From Scheffersomyces stipitis CBS 6054 (lineage: Eukaryota > Ascomycota > Pichiomycetes > Serinales > Debaryomycetaceae), in assembly GCF_000209165.1 (NCBI RefSeq), contig NC_009046.1, positions 310,001 through 374,000 of the forward strand: a stretch of 64,000 bases of DNA, read 5' to 3'. Below, piece after piece: positions 53,049-63,249 of the stretch. Positions within the stretch are counted from its first letter, which is position 1, and every line of letters starts with the position of its first letter. The notes beneath the pieces are model-generated. The model had not been told where the DNA came from, searched no databases, and saw nothing but the letters and a program-made list of their open reading frames with translations. Position numbers and translations under genes: made by a program.

Positions 53049-54103
53049 TTAGCTAATGTACTATAGATGGATATACAACAATAATATGATATAGGTTATG
53101 TCAAGGTAGAAGTATTTGTAGAATTACGATTACAAGCGTAGATCAATTGATTGGGCACAATCTAGAACAAATAGCGACTTCTAATCTTTGGCGAAGAAAG
53201 AAGGACACCAATCCTTAAATTACTGAAATTTAGGCACTTACAAAATCTTTTATAAAATTATAGGATAATTACAATTAGAAAACGGTAGATTATGATGGAC
53301 TATACATTAGTGAGATTGAAATGAAAAATAATATGTAGACTCTAATTACTCCAGTATTAGTGAAATAGTGTTGGACTCCACTAACAATCTCGAGTTTGAC
53401 AGGTAGACACGTGACACATGTGACCTGATGTCTCATGCCGGATGTTCATCTCAGAATATTTTTCCCAGCCATTAGAAGTCCACCGTTTCATATTTTCCGG
53501 CTTGAACACATCTCCAGAAGTATTTGACTTGCCAATTGTAGTGAGAATTGTGGGAAGCTTCTCTCCGCAATTGAAATCACGCTCAGTACAACATTATCGA
53601 CAGACTGCTTTTCTAGCTGCACGTGTTTGCTATACCATTGTCTGAAGAGATTTTGTCTGCTCGCAGTCTGGCCATTTGAAATATTCTGTGTTTTTACAGA
53701 ACATCTTTAGCATTTTTTCCGAAAGGTGCTTTGACTTTTTTCACCCAATTCCTGGAGCCCAAAACTGCTACGGGACTACGATATTGTTCACAAGTTATAT
53801 ATCGCTAAATAATTTGTGTGAAGCGTCATATTGAAGATTTTTCTCAACTTGTTGCTTCTTATTTTGTCAGATATTACTTCTTAGATCTCGGAATCTGCTG
53901 GTACTGATATTCCATAGAATTGTACGAATACAACATTTCGTGCCATCACATACAATTAAACAAGTTCTTGACAAGAAGTGAATCCCATTATTCAAAACTT
54001 TTGAAGAATTTTGACTTTTCGTGAAGACATCGCCATTTTTCTGTTTATCCGTCTAGTTTTGAGTTCATCTGTTCATCTTAATTACCATCCATATTTCTGA
54101 ATT
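53049..54103. other. Spacer between PDE2 and VTS1
   Basis: A 1055-bp spacer. ACACGTGACACATGTGAC (about 53407-53424) combines a CACGTGA E-box with a tandem CATGTGAC. The last 250 bases are T-rich and look like a long VTS1 leader. No gene is seen. Confidence 0.45.
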
Positions 54104-56005
54104 ATGGAATCAAACGAATCTCCGAACCCATACATGTCTCGACCAATCATATTATCGCCTCCTCCTTTGGAGCAACATAAGTTTGCTAATTTCCAGTCGT
54201 CTAGTGCTTCAACCGCTGCGTCTACTACTCCTTCTGGAAGTGCCGGATCCACTCAACAGCTCCCTGTTGGCCACGCTGAAAGGCAGCAAAGTGTTGGTTA
54301 TAACTTGCAGCACGAGTTTGAGACTTTGACAGTCGACTTGGACTTAGACTTAAGAAACAACCGTGATTCTAATTCTATTACAAGTTCTTCTAGAAACAAC
54401 ACCACTGGCGGAAACCCATCCCCGGCTGCTGCTTCGTCAACTTCCTTGGGACATGGACACAGCTTGTTGGCTCCTGCAGCTTCTAAGCACGGATTCTCGT
54501 CAGAATTGCTTATGTCCAGTGGCAACAGCTCTGGTTTGAATCATCCTTTCAGGGAAAACGCCATTTCGCCTATCCCTGCTGTAGCTTCTGCCAACGCTGG
54601 AATCGCGTCCTTATTGGCTACAACCAGTTCAGGAAATACTACGAATAACGGCAACCTGCTTTTGCATCCACCACCTCTCGCATCTATACCCAATAGACCT
54701 CAGTCAGTGAACGATTTCTCAAACTTCTTCAATCGTCAGCAGCAGCTCGAACCACAAGCCCTGGCTCCCTTGACTTCCAACTTCTATCTGGAACTCATGA
54801 CTTTCACAGGCTGGATTGAAAACTTGAATCCCCAGGACACTGTATCCATGATTGATTACTTGTGCTCCAACTTGCCATTGGATATCTTACTCACCTTCAA
54901 GTCCAAGTTGGACAACCACTTGACGTCTCATCCCTCGCAGCAAAAGGGCCAGACTGCCCCACCGTATGGCAATATCATGTCGCCGTATAGCTCTTATTCC
55001 CAGCTGGACTTGTATAATGACATGGATCAATTAAACTTGGGCAATGAGAAGACTCTTACCCAACCACAACCAACCCATCTCTACCAACCAAAGCCAAAAC
55101 AAAATACTTATAGAACCGCAGCGCAGTATCTTGCTTTTGTAGAGCAAAAGAACCCAAGACCGAAATCTGCTGAACCCAGCCTCAATGTGAATGGAGCTAA
55201 TCGTTTTTCAGCACATCAACAGTTTGAACGTGCCAAATCGCCTACTTCTCATTTATATGAAAAGACAAACTTTTTGCAATTAGCTGCCGGCAACTCTCTG
55301 CATAACACCCACTCTCAGCAACAGCAACAACCTCAGCAACAACCTCAACAGCAACAACAGCAACAGCAGCAACAAGGTTCTTCCCAAGATGATTCTTTAG
55401 AACTCAATGCTCATACTGCCTTGAAATTGGGTGCTTTGGCCACCATTAATTCTCGTGTTGCTTTAGACTCTAACAGAAAGCATGTCTACCATCAACATGC
55501 TGGAAATGTCAGCTACTACCAGACGAATGCTTCGCCTCATTACCCTGGACAGCAGATGAAGACGATGGCTCAGTCACTTTCTCATGAAGAACAGATCAAC
55601 AGAACATTGAATTCGTCGTCGGTGCCTGTTTCCATCCATCGTAACAATGCCAATAGTTCCAAGTCGCCAAAGAGCAAAAAGAGCGAACAGAAGCAAGAGA
55701 ATTTATCAGGAATAAACTCTGTCGTAACTGGCTCTACCAATATGAGTGTTTCATCTAGTCTTACCGGCTCGTCTAACTCGTCTATGCCTAGTGAAGTTGC
55801 CAACATCGAATTGTTGAACAACATCCCAGCGTGGTTGAAGTTATTGCGTTTGCACAAGTACACCGACTGTTTGAAAGATACACCATGGAAGGAGTTGATC
55901 GAGTTGGACAACGAACAGTTGGAACTAAAGGGTGTTGCAGCGTTGGGTGCGAGAAGAAAGTTGTTGAAGGCATTCGATGCCGTCAAGTTGACATTAGAAG
56001 AGTAA
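54104..56005 (+). CDS. VTS1: Vts1, SAM-domain RNA-binding post-transcriptional regulator
   Basis: Smaug homologue that binds hairpin elements in mRNAs and recruits deadenylase. The 633 residues are largely disordered and rich in Ser, Asn, Gln and Pro. A conserved helical block lies at about 225-265 (ELMTFTGWIENLNPQDTV). A Gln/Pro tract encoded by mixed CAA/CAG codons spans 55315-55375 (about residues 405-425). The C-terminal SAM domain (about 566-633) contains IPAWLKLLRLHKYTDCLK and GARRKLLKAFD, which carries the basic RNA-contact residues. S. cerevisiae Vts1 is 523 residues. Codon 229 is CTG. Confidence 0.94.
   Translation: MESNESPNPYMSRPIILSPPPLEQHKFANFQSSSASTAASTTPSGSAGSTQQLPVGHAERQQSVGYNLQHEFETLTVDLDLDLRNNRDSNSITSSSRNNTTGGNPSPAAASSTSLGHGHSLLAPAASKHGFSSELLMSSGNSSGLNHPFRENAISPIPAVASANAGIASLLATTSSGNTTNNGNLLLHPPPLASIPNRPQSVNDFSNFFNRQQQLEPQALAPLTSNFYLELMTFTGWIENLNPQDTVSMIDYLCSNLPLDILLTFKSKLDNHLTSHPSQQKGQTAPPYGNIMSPYSSYSQLDLYNDMDQLNLGNEKTLTQPQPTHLYQPKPKQNTYRTAAQYLAFVEQKNPRPKSAEPSLNVNGANRFSAHQQFERAKSPTSHLYEKTNFLQLAAGNSLHNTHSQQQQQPQQQPQQQQQQQQQQGSSQDDSLELNAHTALKLGALATINSRVALDSNRKHVYHQHAGNVSYYQTNASPHYPGQQMKTMAQSLSHEEQINRTLNSSSVPVSIHRNNANSSKSPKSKKSEQKQENLSGINSVVTGSTNMSVSSSLTGSSNSSMPSEVANIELLNNIPAWLKLLRLHKYTDCLKDTPWKELIELDNEQLELKGVAALGARRKLLKAFDAVKLTLEE
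55315..55375 (+). repeat. CAR (Gln) trinucleotide tract in VTS1
   Basis: Imperfect CAA/CAG run with three CCT (Pro) interruptions, encoding a Gln-rich stretch. Likely length-variable between strains. Confidence 0.8.
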
Positions 56006-56245
56006 GCATATATAGTAGGAGCTATAATAGCCAAAATAGACATTTTACGTGTACTCCATGAGAAATGTATGTATGTGTATTAATGGTATAGAGTAGAGAT
56101 GAGACATATAAAGAATGATATATGTATGAAAGACACAAGATGGAAGCTATTGAAAACCATTAGAACCATTAGAACCACTTGAGCTGATATGGCTGTCTAG
56201 AGATTTGTTCTTATGAATAGTATTAGTAGTTGATGTTACGAGCAT

Positions 56246-56848
56246 TCACATGATGATACAGCACGAATTTGTCTTTTTAGCCTGCTTGTAGAACATTCTA
56301 GACGACGACGACAACGCCTCTGATTTGTCAACAAGCGAGTCCAACTTTTCGCCTCTCTGCAACACACTTTCGATAGTCTTGTGCAAGACGATCTTGGTTT
56401 CGTCCAATTCTTGTTGCACCTTCATGATAGAATCAGCTTGAGATGGATCCTGATACTTCTTCAAGTACTGTTCCAACTGGTCGTAGGCCAAGCTAGGACT
56501 GGTGGCTGAGATGTTGGCCCATTCTTGTTGTGGATGTAATGCCAAATACTCTTCCAAGATCTTGTTGATTAATGTGTATGCTGGTCTGACAGGGTACTCC
56601 TTGTCTGAGATGATAACACAGGCGATACCTTCTGATCTTGTGTATGTGTGTCCGATATAGTTGCCTTCTTCAATACTTTGTCTTTGGCCAGCCTGGGTTC
56701 TCTGGGAAACAGTTTCAGAGAAAAAGGTCATGAACTGGGACACTCCGGTTCTCTCAAAGAATGAGAACTGGGTGAGGTCTCTGGCAGAAGTCAACTCGAG
56801 CGCTTTCTCGCCGCTTGTTCTCAAGATACCGATGTAGTAGATCTTCAT
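56246..56848 (-). CDS. YKT6: R-SNARE Ykt6
   Basis: Lipid-anchored SNARE acting in ER-Golgi, endosomal and vacuolar fusion. The 200 residues have an N-terminal longin domain ([29 protein letters not shown]). A SNARE helix follows ([22 protein letters not shown]) with the central Arg of R-SNAREs. The C-terminal CCIIM combines a palmitoylated Cys with a CaaX box. Length equals S. cerevisiae Ykt6 (200). In S. cerevisiae YKT6 and MIA40 are adjacent; here a Rab gene lies between them. Confidence 0.97.
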   Translation of the reverse strand: MKIYYIGILRTSGEKALELTSARDLTQFSFFERTGVSQFMTFFSETVSQRTQAGQRQSIEEGNYIGHTYTRSEGIACVIISDKEYPVRPAYTLINKILEEYLALHPQQEWANISATSPSLAYDQLEQYLKKYQDPSQADSIMKVQQELDETKIVLHKTIESVLQRGEKLDSLVDKSEALSSSSRMFYKQAKKTNSCCIIM

Positions 56849-57590
56849 ATTGCTTTATACTATTGTAGGGAGAATGAATTAAGTATATCGGAAATAACGA
56901 AAATAGTACACGACAGGCAAAAGGCACTGTTGCCCATTAAAAATAGGTTATCTTTTGTTCGATGATCAACAAAAATAAAGAGTGCGCACCTTCCTGCACG
57001 CCAAACCCAGCCGTCTCCGATTAATTGTTTGTTATTTACTGAGAGTTCCATACTGGAAAGGCTTGTGAAATATCAAATATACATTAGATCGGGGTTCCTG
57101 GCCATCTGCGCATACTTTAGCGACTTTACCGTGACGACTATTGCTTTCTTGCTGCGTGTATGCCAACAGTACATGTCATTAGAGTGAGTCAATTCCACAC
57201 CTTCGTCACTGCCCAGTGCCATTCGTTTTCTGTCGTATATCCTACAACTTTTAGTTCTCTTCTGGAATAGGAGACTATCGTTGTAGCTAATTGCAACTGA
57301 TCTGGTCCTCATTCACTTTAAATAGTAAGGTCCCTACAGATCGCCATTGTCGACAACAAATACGTTACACAGTTGCCAGCATCTACTATCAGTACAAGCC
57401 ATTCCTGGATTTCTCGTCTAGGAAATCGTTAGATTACCTACATTCAACGGCATAGACCACCAAATAAGTCTACAACCAATAAATCTACTGCAAGCCTCGG
57501 ATACTTCGGATATCTTGTTCAATAGACCCCATATCGCATCAACATCTCATTCATTACGTTTATAATTAGTATCCAAGTTGATTCCTATAC
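56849..57590. other. Divergent spacer YKT6 / Rab gene
   Basis: A 742-bp spacer. Two minus-strand ATG frames (63 codons at 56860-57051 and 79 codons at 57073-57312) have no recognisable content and are not called. The last 200 bases before the Rab ATG look like leader sequence. Confidence 0.5.
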
Positions 57591-58376
57591 ATGAGTTCTT
57601 CCTCAGACGATTTGCTCAAGCAAACGACGCCTACTCTCAAGGTTGTGCTTCTAGGAGATCTGGGTGTAGGGAAAACATGTCTTCGATCACAGTTTGTACA
57701 TCATGTTTTCACCAACGCGTACCGAGCGACCATCGGAGGAGACTACTTGACCACTACCGTCACCCTTCCACCAGAGACTCCAACTCCATCCAGTTACAGA
57801 ATGGAACACGAGCTTGACGAGAGCAGATCCAGCGATGAACTTGCTAAAAAACGTACAAAAACGACTGCTCCCAGAGTCGTAAACCTCCAGATCTGGGATA
57901 CGGCTGGACAAGAACGGTTCAATTCCATATCTAAAGCTTTCTATCGAGGTACAGATGTCGTAGTATTGGTTTATGACATCACTAACTACGAGTCAGTTCT
58001 CAGCATACGTGACTGGTTCAAGCGGTTTATGGAGTTTTGCTTTGTAGAAAAGCCAGGAGTCATTATCGTAGGAAACAAAGTCGACAAAGTCAATGAAAGA
58101 TGTGTAGACTTGGAAGAGATTCAGGAAATCATCACAGCAAACACTGATGTGAGTGTAGGCGACTATGTTGAAGATTGGGAAACAGATTTGCGGGAAGTCA
58201 CATCTAAAAGGCTCGACCAAGTGGAGGCTCTTTTCACTCAAGTAGCGAAGGTCGGTGTAGCAGTCACCGATGGCGGAGTCAAAAAGAGAAACCTCAAAGG
58301 TTTTGACAGAATCGACATAAACACCCTCAATACGCTCAACAACTCGAATACCACATCATCAAGGTGTTCATGTTAA
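57591..58376 (+). CDS. Rab-family GTPase with an interswitch insertion
   Basis: Small GTPase of vesicle traffic, 261 residues against ~200-210 for a typical Rab. G1 is GDLGVGKT (22-29), the switch I Thr is near 47 (RATIGGDY), G3 is WDTAGQERF (102-110), G4 is NKVD (162-165) and G5 is probably TSK near 205. The C-terminal CSC is a double-geranylgeranylation signal, so this is a Rab and not Ras/Rho. About 38 extra residues (about 58-95, Pro/Ser then Lys-rich) sit between switch I and switch II. A smaller acidic insert precedes G5. The core resembles Ypt7/Rab7 (ATIGGDYLT), but the insertions make the subgroup uncertain. Confidence 0.85.
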   Translation: MSSSSDDLLKQTTPTLKVVLLGDLGVGKTCLRSQFVHHVFTNAYRATIGGDYLTTTVTLPPETPTPSSYRMEHELDESRSSDELAKKRTKTTAPRVVNLQIWDTAGQERFNSISKAFYRGTDVVVLVYDITNYESVLSIRDWFKRFMEFCFVEKPGVIIVGNKVDKVNERCVDLEEIQEIITANTDVSVGDYVEDWETDLREVTSKRLDQVEALFTQVAKVGVAVTDGGVKKRNLKGFDRIDINTLNTLNNSNTTSSRCSC

Positions 58377-58657
58377 TGTTCATGCAAGATGTTCATGTAC
58401 GATATTAATGAAAAACATGTTAAGCGAGATCATCTAAAACTTTTAATGAAACTAATGGCACATTTACACTTATCTGGTTCCAGATAATAGATAGTTTTTA
58501 TAGACTAATTTCACGTTCAAAGGGAAAACATAATTATTTGACTATGTACAATAATAATATATAACTATGTTTGTTCGTATGTATATGTGATAACAAGAAG
58601 TGACTTTTTTGTTGTCTCTAGCACTCAGCCGCGAACGGGTCTACAGTTATGCAAGTT

Positions 58658-59353
58658 TTACTTCGTAGAACTAATTTCAGCAGAAGCCTCTGAAGATTCA
58701 ACTGGAGTAGAGTCGGTCTCTGATTGCTCTTTAGATGGCAACTCGCTGGTTTCTTCGCTGTCTTCGTACAACTCTTCCTTGTAGTGTTCTGGGTACTTCT
58801 TGAAGCAGGATCTCATGGCCTCGAACTTCTTGATGCAGTCGATACCCTTTGGTTCGGTTTCGGAGTACACGAAGCAGGCAAAGGCTTCCTTAAATTCTTC
58901 TCCACAAGGACCATGGGCCATGCCTCCCAAACAGGGACAATCCCAGTTGATTTCTCCGGTTTCGGGATTGTATGCGGCACCTTCATAGGACTCTTGACCG
59001 TCAGCTTCTTCGGCTCCAGCATCTTCAGAAACACGTTCAACAACAGTTTCAGTCACTTCTTCTGGAGTAACTTCAATATCTACAACTTCCTCGATGACTT
59101 TGCCTTCATCTTCGGAAACAATGTCAACAATAACACTCTTTTCTTGAGCTAACTTTTCGGCATCAACATCATTGTTGATTCTGTTATCATTAAGCATGGA
59201 GAAGGCAATCACAGCTGGAACCAAACCTGCGGCAAACACCATTCTCGAGGAAAATGGCCTGGCTATTCTGACCGGCTTCACCGAGTACATTCTTTGCGAG
59301 AGTCTCATGGAGCTCTGGCGTAAAGCCGACGATCTGGCAATAAATCTATACAT
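58658..59353 (-). CDS. MIA40: Mia40, intermembrane-space import oxidoreductase
   Basis: Inner-membrane-anchored receptor that oxidises and traps Cys-rich proteins entering the mitochondrial intermembrane space, with Erv1. The 231 residues have an Arg-rich presequence, a membrane anchor ([16 protein letters not shown], about 39-54) and an acidic linker. The catalytic CPC (DCPC) is followed by twin CX9C motifs ([11 protein letters not shown] and [11 protein letters not shown]). The acidic C-terminal tail is dispensable in the family. All key cysteines are present. S. cerevisiae Mia40 is 403 residues with a longer linker; CTG-clade proteins are shorter. Confidence 0.95.
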   Translation of the reverse strand: MYRFIARSSALRQSSMRLSQRMYSVKPVRIARPFSSRMVFAAGLVPAVIAFSMLNDNRINNDVDAEKLAQEKSVIVDIVSEDEGKVIEEVVDIEVTPEEVTETVVERVSEDAGAEEADGQESYEGAAYNPETGEINWDCPCLGGMAHGPCGEEFKEAFACFVYSETEPKGIDCIKKFEAMRSCFKKYPEHYKEELYEDSEETSELPSKEQSETDSTPVESSEASAEISSTK

Positions 59354-59854
59354 TCTCGGTTTATCTTATTTTTGGAAAGAACCTATAATTCAAGGAAAAC
59401 GGTATGGATATTGAAATTTTTCAGCTACTGAATTGAACTTGATCTTCGGCCGATTTCTGGAAAATGCTCTCGATGACAAACTACTGTGCTTTGTGTGCAG
59501 GAGAGCGGTTTTAATGGTATGGGGTTTGTATGAAGATAGTATCCGATGTGTCAGACGGAAACAAACTACTGGCTGTTGAAGGTAAGTCTACTTCGAAGTT
59601 TTGCTGTTCTGAAAACTTATTGATTGGTTTCTGGTAACGGCAGCATTTTTGTTATTTTTGTTATTTTCTCTTATACCAATATCTCTGAGCGGTGCTTCCC
59701 TTCTTAACTGTGCGCTCTTGCTACCCTCAGTGAAGTTCTCTCACTATTGTGATTCACTGAATGAAATTGTCTATGGAAACAACGTAGCAGGTGCTACAGA
59801 CTAGACCATATGTACATTTATTGTTCTTGATATATACAAACTTACTTCTCCGCT
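59354..59854. other. Spacer upstream of MIA40
   Basis: A 501-bp spacer, the MIA40 promoter and the 3' end of the next minus gene. A T-rich stretch with GTTATTTT repeated twice lies near 59650-59670. No gene is seen. Confidence 0.45.
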
Positions 59855-60229
59855 CTACTTGCTGTTTTGTCTGATGTCCTTGGACAAGTCAATTGTCTCT
59901 TCCTGTTCCACCTTGGGCTGGCCTACATAGGCACTAGCGTATCCTATAGAAGCAAAGACCACTAAGATGGAAAACATTCCAAATCTTCTGATATATTTCA
60001 AGACAATCTCAGATTCTTTCGTATCCTCTGTTCCTATCCTGTGTAGCAACTTCTTTGTTTGGCCAAGATTACTCTTCACCTTTCCTACTATCGAATCCTG
60101 CGACTCTGATTTTTCACTTTCAGAGTTCGAACTCTGAGGATTGGAACTGTTCGAATAGTTCTGTAAGGCACGGCTGCCGTTTCTTAGTGGCAATTGACTG
60201 GCTCTGCGTAAGGATGCTCTGGCCAACAT
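59855..60229 (-). CDS. Small predicted mitochondrial membrane protein
   Basis: A 124-residue protein I cannot name. The N-terminus (MLARASLRRASQLPLRNGSRAL) is Arg- and Ser-rich without acids, a good mitochondrial presequence. A Ser/Asn/Glu-rich region follows, then a basic helix (KVKSNLGQTKKLLHRIG). One hydrophobic helix lies at about 86-103 (FGMFSILVVFASIGYASAY), with a short acidic tail. Probably an inner-membrane protein with a matrix N-terminus. It sits between MIA40 and SPP382, all on the minus strand with separate spacers. Confidence 0.72.
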   Translation of the reverse strand: MLARASLRRASQLPLRNGSRALQNYSNSSNPQSSNSESEKSESQDSIVGKVKSNLGQTKKLLHRIGTEDTKESEIVLKYIRRFGMFSILVVFASIGYASAYVGQPKVEQEETIDLSKDIRQNSK

Positions 60230-60408
60230 GGTCTATGTGAACTTTTCTATAAAGTTTATACCAAACTTTGTCTTCTCTGATGTTAGATGTTTTTATTTGC
60301 CCATTTCTAGTCACTGCACTTTTCCTGTGTCTCGAGATTTTGCACCTTCAATTTCTACAATTACTAACTTCGCAGCCATTATTCGTCTCCAAATTATATA
60401 TTATCATT

Positions 60409-62649
60409 CTATAAATACAGTAGTAAGTCGTCAAGCGAAATAGGATCATATTCCATAGCTTCGCCACTTTGTGCAATCCAAAGCACATCCTGATCGGCAT
60501 AGCAGAAGAGCTTTGTACCTCTCGAACTCTTTATAGTGTATAGTGGATACCCTAATGTCGGATGTACTCTGTTCTTTTCGGAGCCAAAAAGTAATCCCTT
60601 CTGTAAGCAGTAATCTGCCACGACATCTTTGAATGATGTCATTAGTCGGTAAGCGGGAATACCATGAACAGAGCGATGCTCTTCCTTTTCGTTCGAAGTG
60701 CTATTTTGGATCAACTTCAAAACTTCAGACTTTTCTGGGTGTGCATTTCCATTAATATTTGGAAGTTTATTTGCAACGTCCCTCCCATTCTCAATAATAT
60801 TCAATACAAGATCTAGGTACCATTTAATCACATCAAGTATTCTTTCCAGATACGAGTTCTTTGTTTCTTGAAAATACTTAAACCACTCTCTGTAACTTTC
60901 TGCGACTCTCGATGGATTTTCCTCAATCATACTTAAGAGTGATTCAATCCAATTGTTGCCCCAGGTGAACTGAAGTAATATGACAGAATCATTTTCTTCT
61001 ATCAAAGAAAGCAATTCAAATGCTAATAATAATTTTACTCGAAGATCCGAGCGAATGTTAAAAGGAAACTGTAGTCCACATGTCAAGGCTTCCAAAAGTT
61101 CTGTTCCATTGGATGCAGCAAAATCTAATTGTGGGTATTCCTTGAAAAGAGGAATCCATACTTTGGTAAATTTGTTGATTTCTTCTATCCAAGCAATTTC
61201 TTCAATCAGAGTTGCTTTGCAAATGTTTTGCCAAATAGATTTGGGATTGTTATAGTTTATGAAGTCCAAATATTTTTGATTTACATTTTGTAAAATCTCT
61301 TCAAATAAAGAAATATCACCGTCAACTACTCCGGCAAGATAATCAATAAGAAAGGTCGGAGACGAATCTTTAGGATCAAGCGGGTTCCATTGATCTATTG
61401 ATTCAGATATGAAGGGAATTACTAGTTCCAGCATGAGCTTTTCTTGAATGCAAAATTGTGGGTTTATGATAATCGGTGACTCAAGCCAGAATTGCAAATA
61501 GTTCAATATTTGAATACTCCTTTCTTCTGCAGGTATCGTCAGGGAAATAGTCTTCGATATTTGATTTGCAATTTGGGGATAGATCAAGGAATCAAAAAAC
61601 GACAATTCTGACAGTGCACTTTTTTCTACTTCTCTATAGATGATCGACCATTCGGCTAATGTATTGAAGCTCGAACTTTTCTCATCAATGTTTCCATCAT
61701 TGAAGAGTAATGGTATAGCCACAGCAACTATGCTCCCACACAATGAACTAATGTTGGGATATGATTTCAGTGGTGTTTCCAATATTGAACGAAGTAGTAT
61801 ATCCACTTCTTTAATTATTGCGATGGAATCTTTCGTGTTCTGTAGAATCGGTAATGTTTCTTCAATTTTCTCTAACGTGACGACAGTGGAAGAAAGTTCT
61901 GATTCAAGGGTATTTGACTTGAGATTTATATCCTTTAACTGATATGTTATGAACTTTTCTTGTTGATCAAGCGAATTGAGTTCTTCTGATATTCTGCTGA
62001 GTTGATTGTATGCCTCTTTAACTTGATCGTATAGATCCTCTGAGTACTGATTTTGAGAGTACTGATCAGACAATTCGATGTACTTTTTGGGAACAGTCAT
62101 ATTTTTCAATTCCAACTCTTCTACAATACTGTATAAGTTAATCGATTCTCTCTTTTGTAATGATGTCAGTTCATCGTCACTGCTTTCGATATCCATATCG
62201 ACATCATCGTTCCCCTTCTTTCGATTTGAATCCTTTCTTTCTCGTATACCACCTACACCCAATCCCTTTGGCCGCAACATAGTCTCTATTGGATTAACAA
62301 TACCTTCTTCATTAGCTCCGAGACCCTTGCCTACTTGATATCCCATTTTAACCAAGAGTTGTGCACCTATTCCATACTTCTGAAAATTGGAATTCACTGC
62401 CGTCGGTGGGTTGAGCCAAGCGGCATTCTTGTTAAATGATTCTGTAGGTGACGCAAACTTTGACTTCAGGTCTCTCTCATTGTTATGTACAACTACATCT
62501 TCCTCCATCTCCTCTTCATAATCTGAATATCCATCTCTAACTGCTGCTGCCATCATACTGAAGGGTTTACTACCCACATTATTATTAGTCGTATCATTAT
62601 TGGAATTATTATTACTTGCTTTGGTAAATGCGAGTCCCAGAAACGACAT
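60409..62649 (-). CDS. SPP382: G-patch spliceosome-disassembly factor Spp382/Ntr1
   Basis: Partner of the helicase Prp43 that releases the lariat intron and discards stalled spliceosomes (human TFIP11). The 746 residues start with an acidic, Asn-rich region. The G-patch (FQKYGIGAQLLVKMGYQVGKGLG to RPKGLGVGG; about 88-133) lies next. A long helical GCFC/TFIP11-type domain follows (WSIIYREVEKSALSELSFFDSLI, WNPLDPKDSSP). The C-terminus has VHPTLGYPLYTI. S. cerevisiae Spp382 is 708 residues. ATG17, the next gene, is also its neighbour in S. cerevisiae. Confidence 0.92.
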   Translation of the reverse strand: MSFLGLAFTKASNNNSNNDTTNNNVGSKPFSMMAAAVRDGYSDYEEEMEEDVVVHNNERDLKSKFASPTESFNKNAAWLNPPTAVNSNFQKYGIGAQLLVKMGYQVGKGLGANEEGIVNPIETMLRPKGLGVGGIRERKDSNRKKGNDDVDMDIESSDDELTSLQKRESINLYSIVEELELKNMTVPKKYIELSDQYSQNQYSEDLYDQVKEAYNQLSRISEELNSLDQQEKFITYQLKDINLKSNTLESELSSTVVTLEKIEETLPILQNTKDSIAIIKEVDILLRSILETPLKSYPNISSLCGSIVAVAIPLLFNDGNIDEKSSSFNTLAEWSIIYREVEKSALSELSFFDSLIYPQIANQISKTISLTIPAEERSIQILNYLQFWLESPIIINPQFCIQEKLMLELVIPFISESIDQWNPLDPKDSSPTFLIDYLAGVVDGDISLFEEILQNVNQKYLDFINYNNPKSIWQNICKATLIEEIAWIEEINKFTKVWIPLFKEYPQLDFAASNGTELLEALTCGLQFPFNIRSDLRVKLLLAFELLSLIEENDSVILLQFTWGNNWIESLLSMIEENPSRVAESYREWFKYFQETKNSYLERILDVIKWYLDLVLNIIENGRDVANKLPNINGNAHPEKSEVLKLIQNSTSNEKEEHRSVHGIPAYRLMTSFKDVVADYCLQKGLLFGSEKNRVHPTLGYPLYTIKSSRGTKLFCYADQDVLWIAQSGEAMEYDPISLDDLLLYL

Positions 62650-63249
62650 ACAATTTCCTGTCGACGTAAAACTCTTCTAGAAGTAGCTACAGTGCATAAT
62701 CTAATTGGTAAATAGTTCAAATGTATACCATATATGATATCTAAATTTGTTGGAAATTCAATCCAAATGTCGTATAATGTCGCTGTGGTACGACATTGAT
62801 CCTACATTATATTCCATCAACTTCAAGAATGTTTAACGAAGTTGAAGGCTTAGCCATATGATGTAACTGCGATGGTTGGTCCTACTTGGTATGGGTCTAG
62901 ATGTACATTTCCCGACCAAGTTGATCCCATTTTGGGCAGTTGGAATCTCGTGAAAATTTTTCACATTCTCGCCTCGAGAATTTGTCTATATATTTAGCTA
63001 ACAGAATTTCCTAAGGAACCTAGAAGCCTCCTAGGAAGTGAGTCAAATCTGAGCTTTCATAGCAAGCTGTTAATGCAAGGGATTTCAGTAGAAACAACTT
63101 CGACGTAGCCAGCTTAAATATTAAGCCTAAAAGACTTAAGGATTCAATATACAGTATCGAGATCCGAACAAAATTTTATATATTTATCACGTGACGTATA
63201 GCCAGTGTTAACGACGTTTCCAATCTTTCTCTCTATTGCATCGTATATT
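62650..63249. other. Spacer between ATG17 and SPP382
   Basis: A 600-bp spacer. TCACGTGA is at 63187-63194. TTCCTAAGGAA and CCTAGGAA words near 63008-63038 form a small imperfect inverted repeat. No gene is seen. Confidence 0.45.

Noticed and set aside
57073..57312. 79-codon minus-strand ATG frame in the YKT6/Rab spacer
   Set aside because: There is no recognisable motif, and the location is the divergent promoter. I cannot support it as a gene.
63008..63038. Small inverted repeat as a terminator or mobile-element end
   Set aside because: The stem is short and imperfect, and there is no partner copy nearby.
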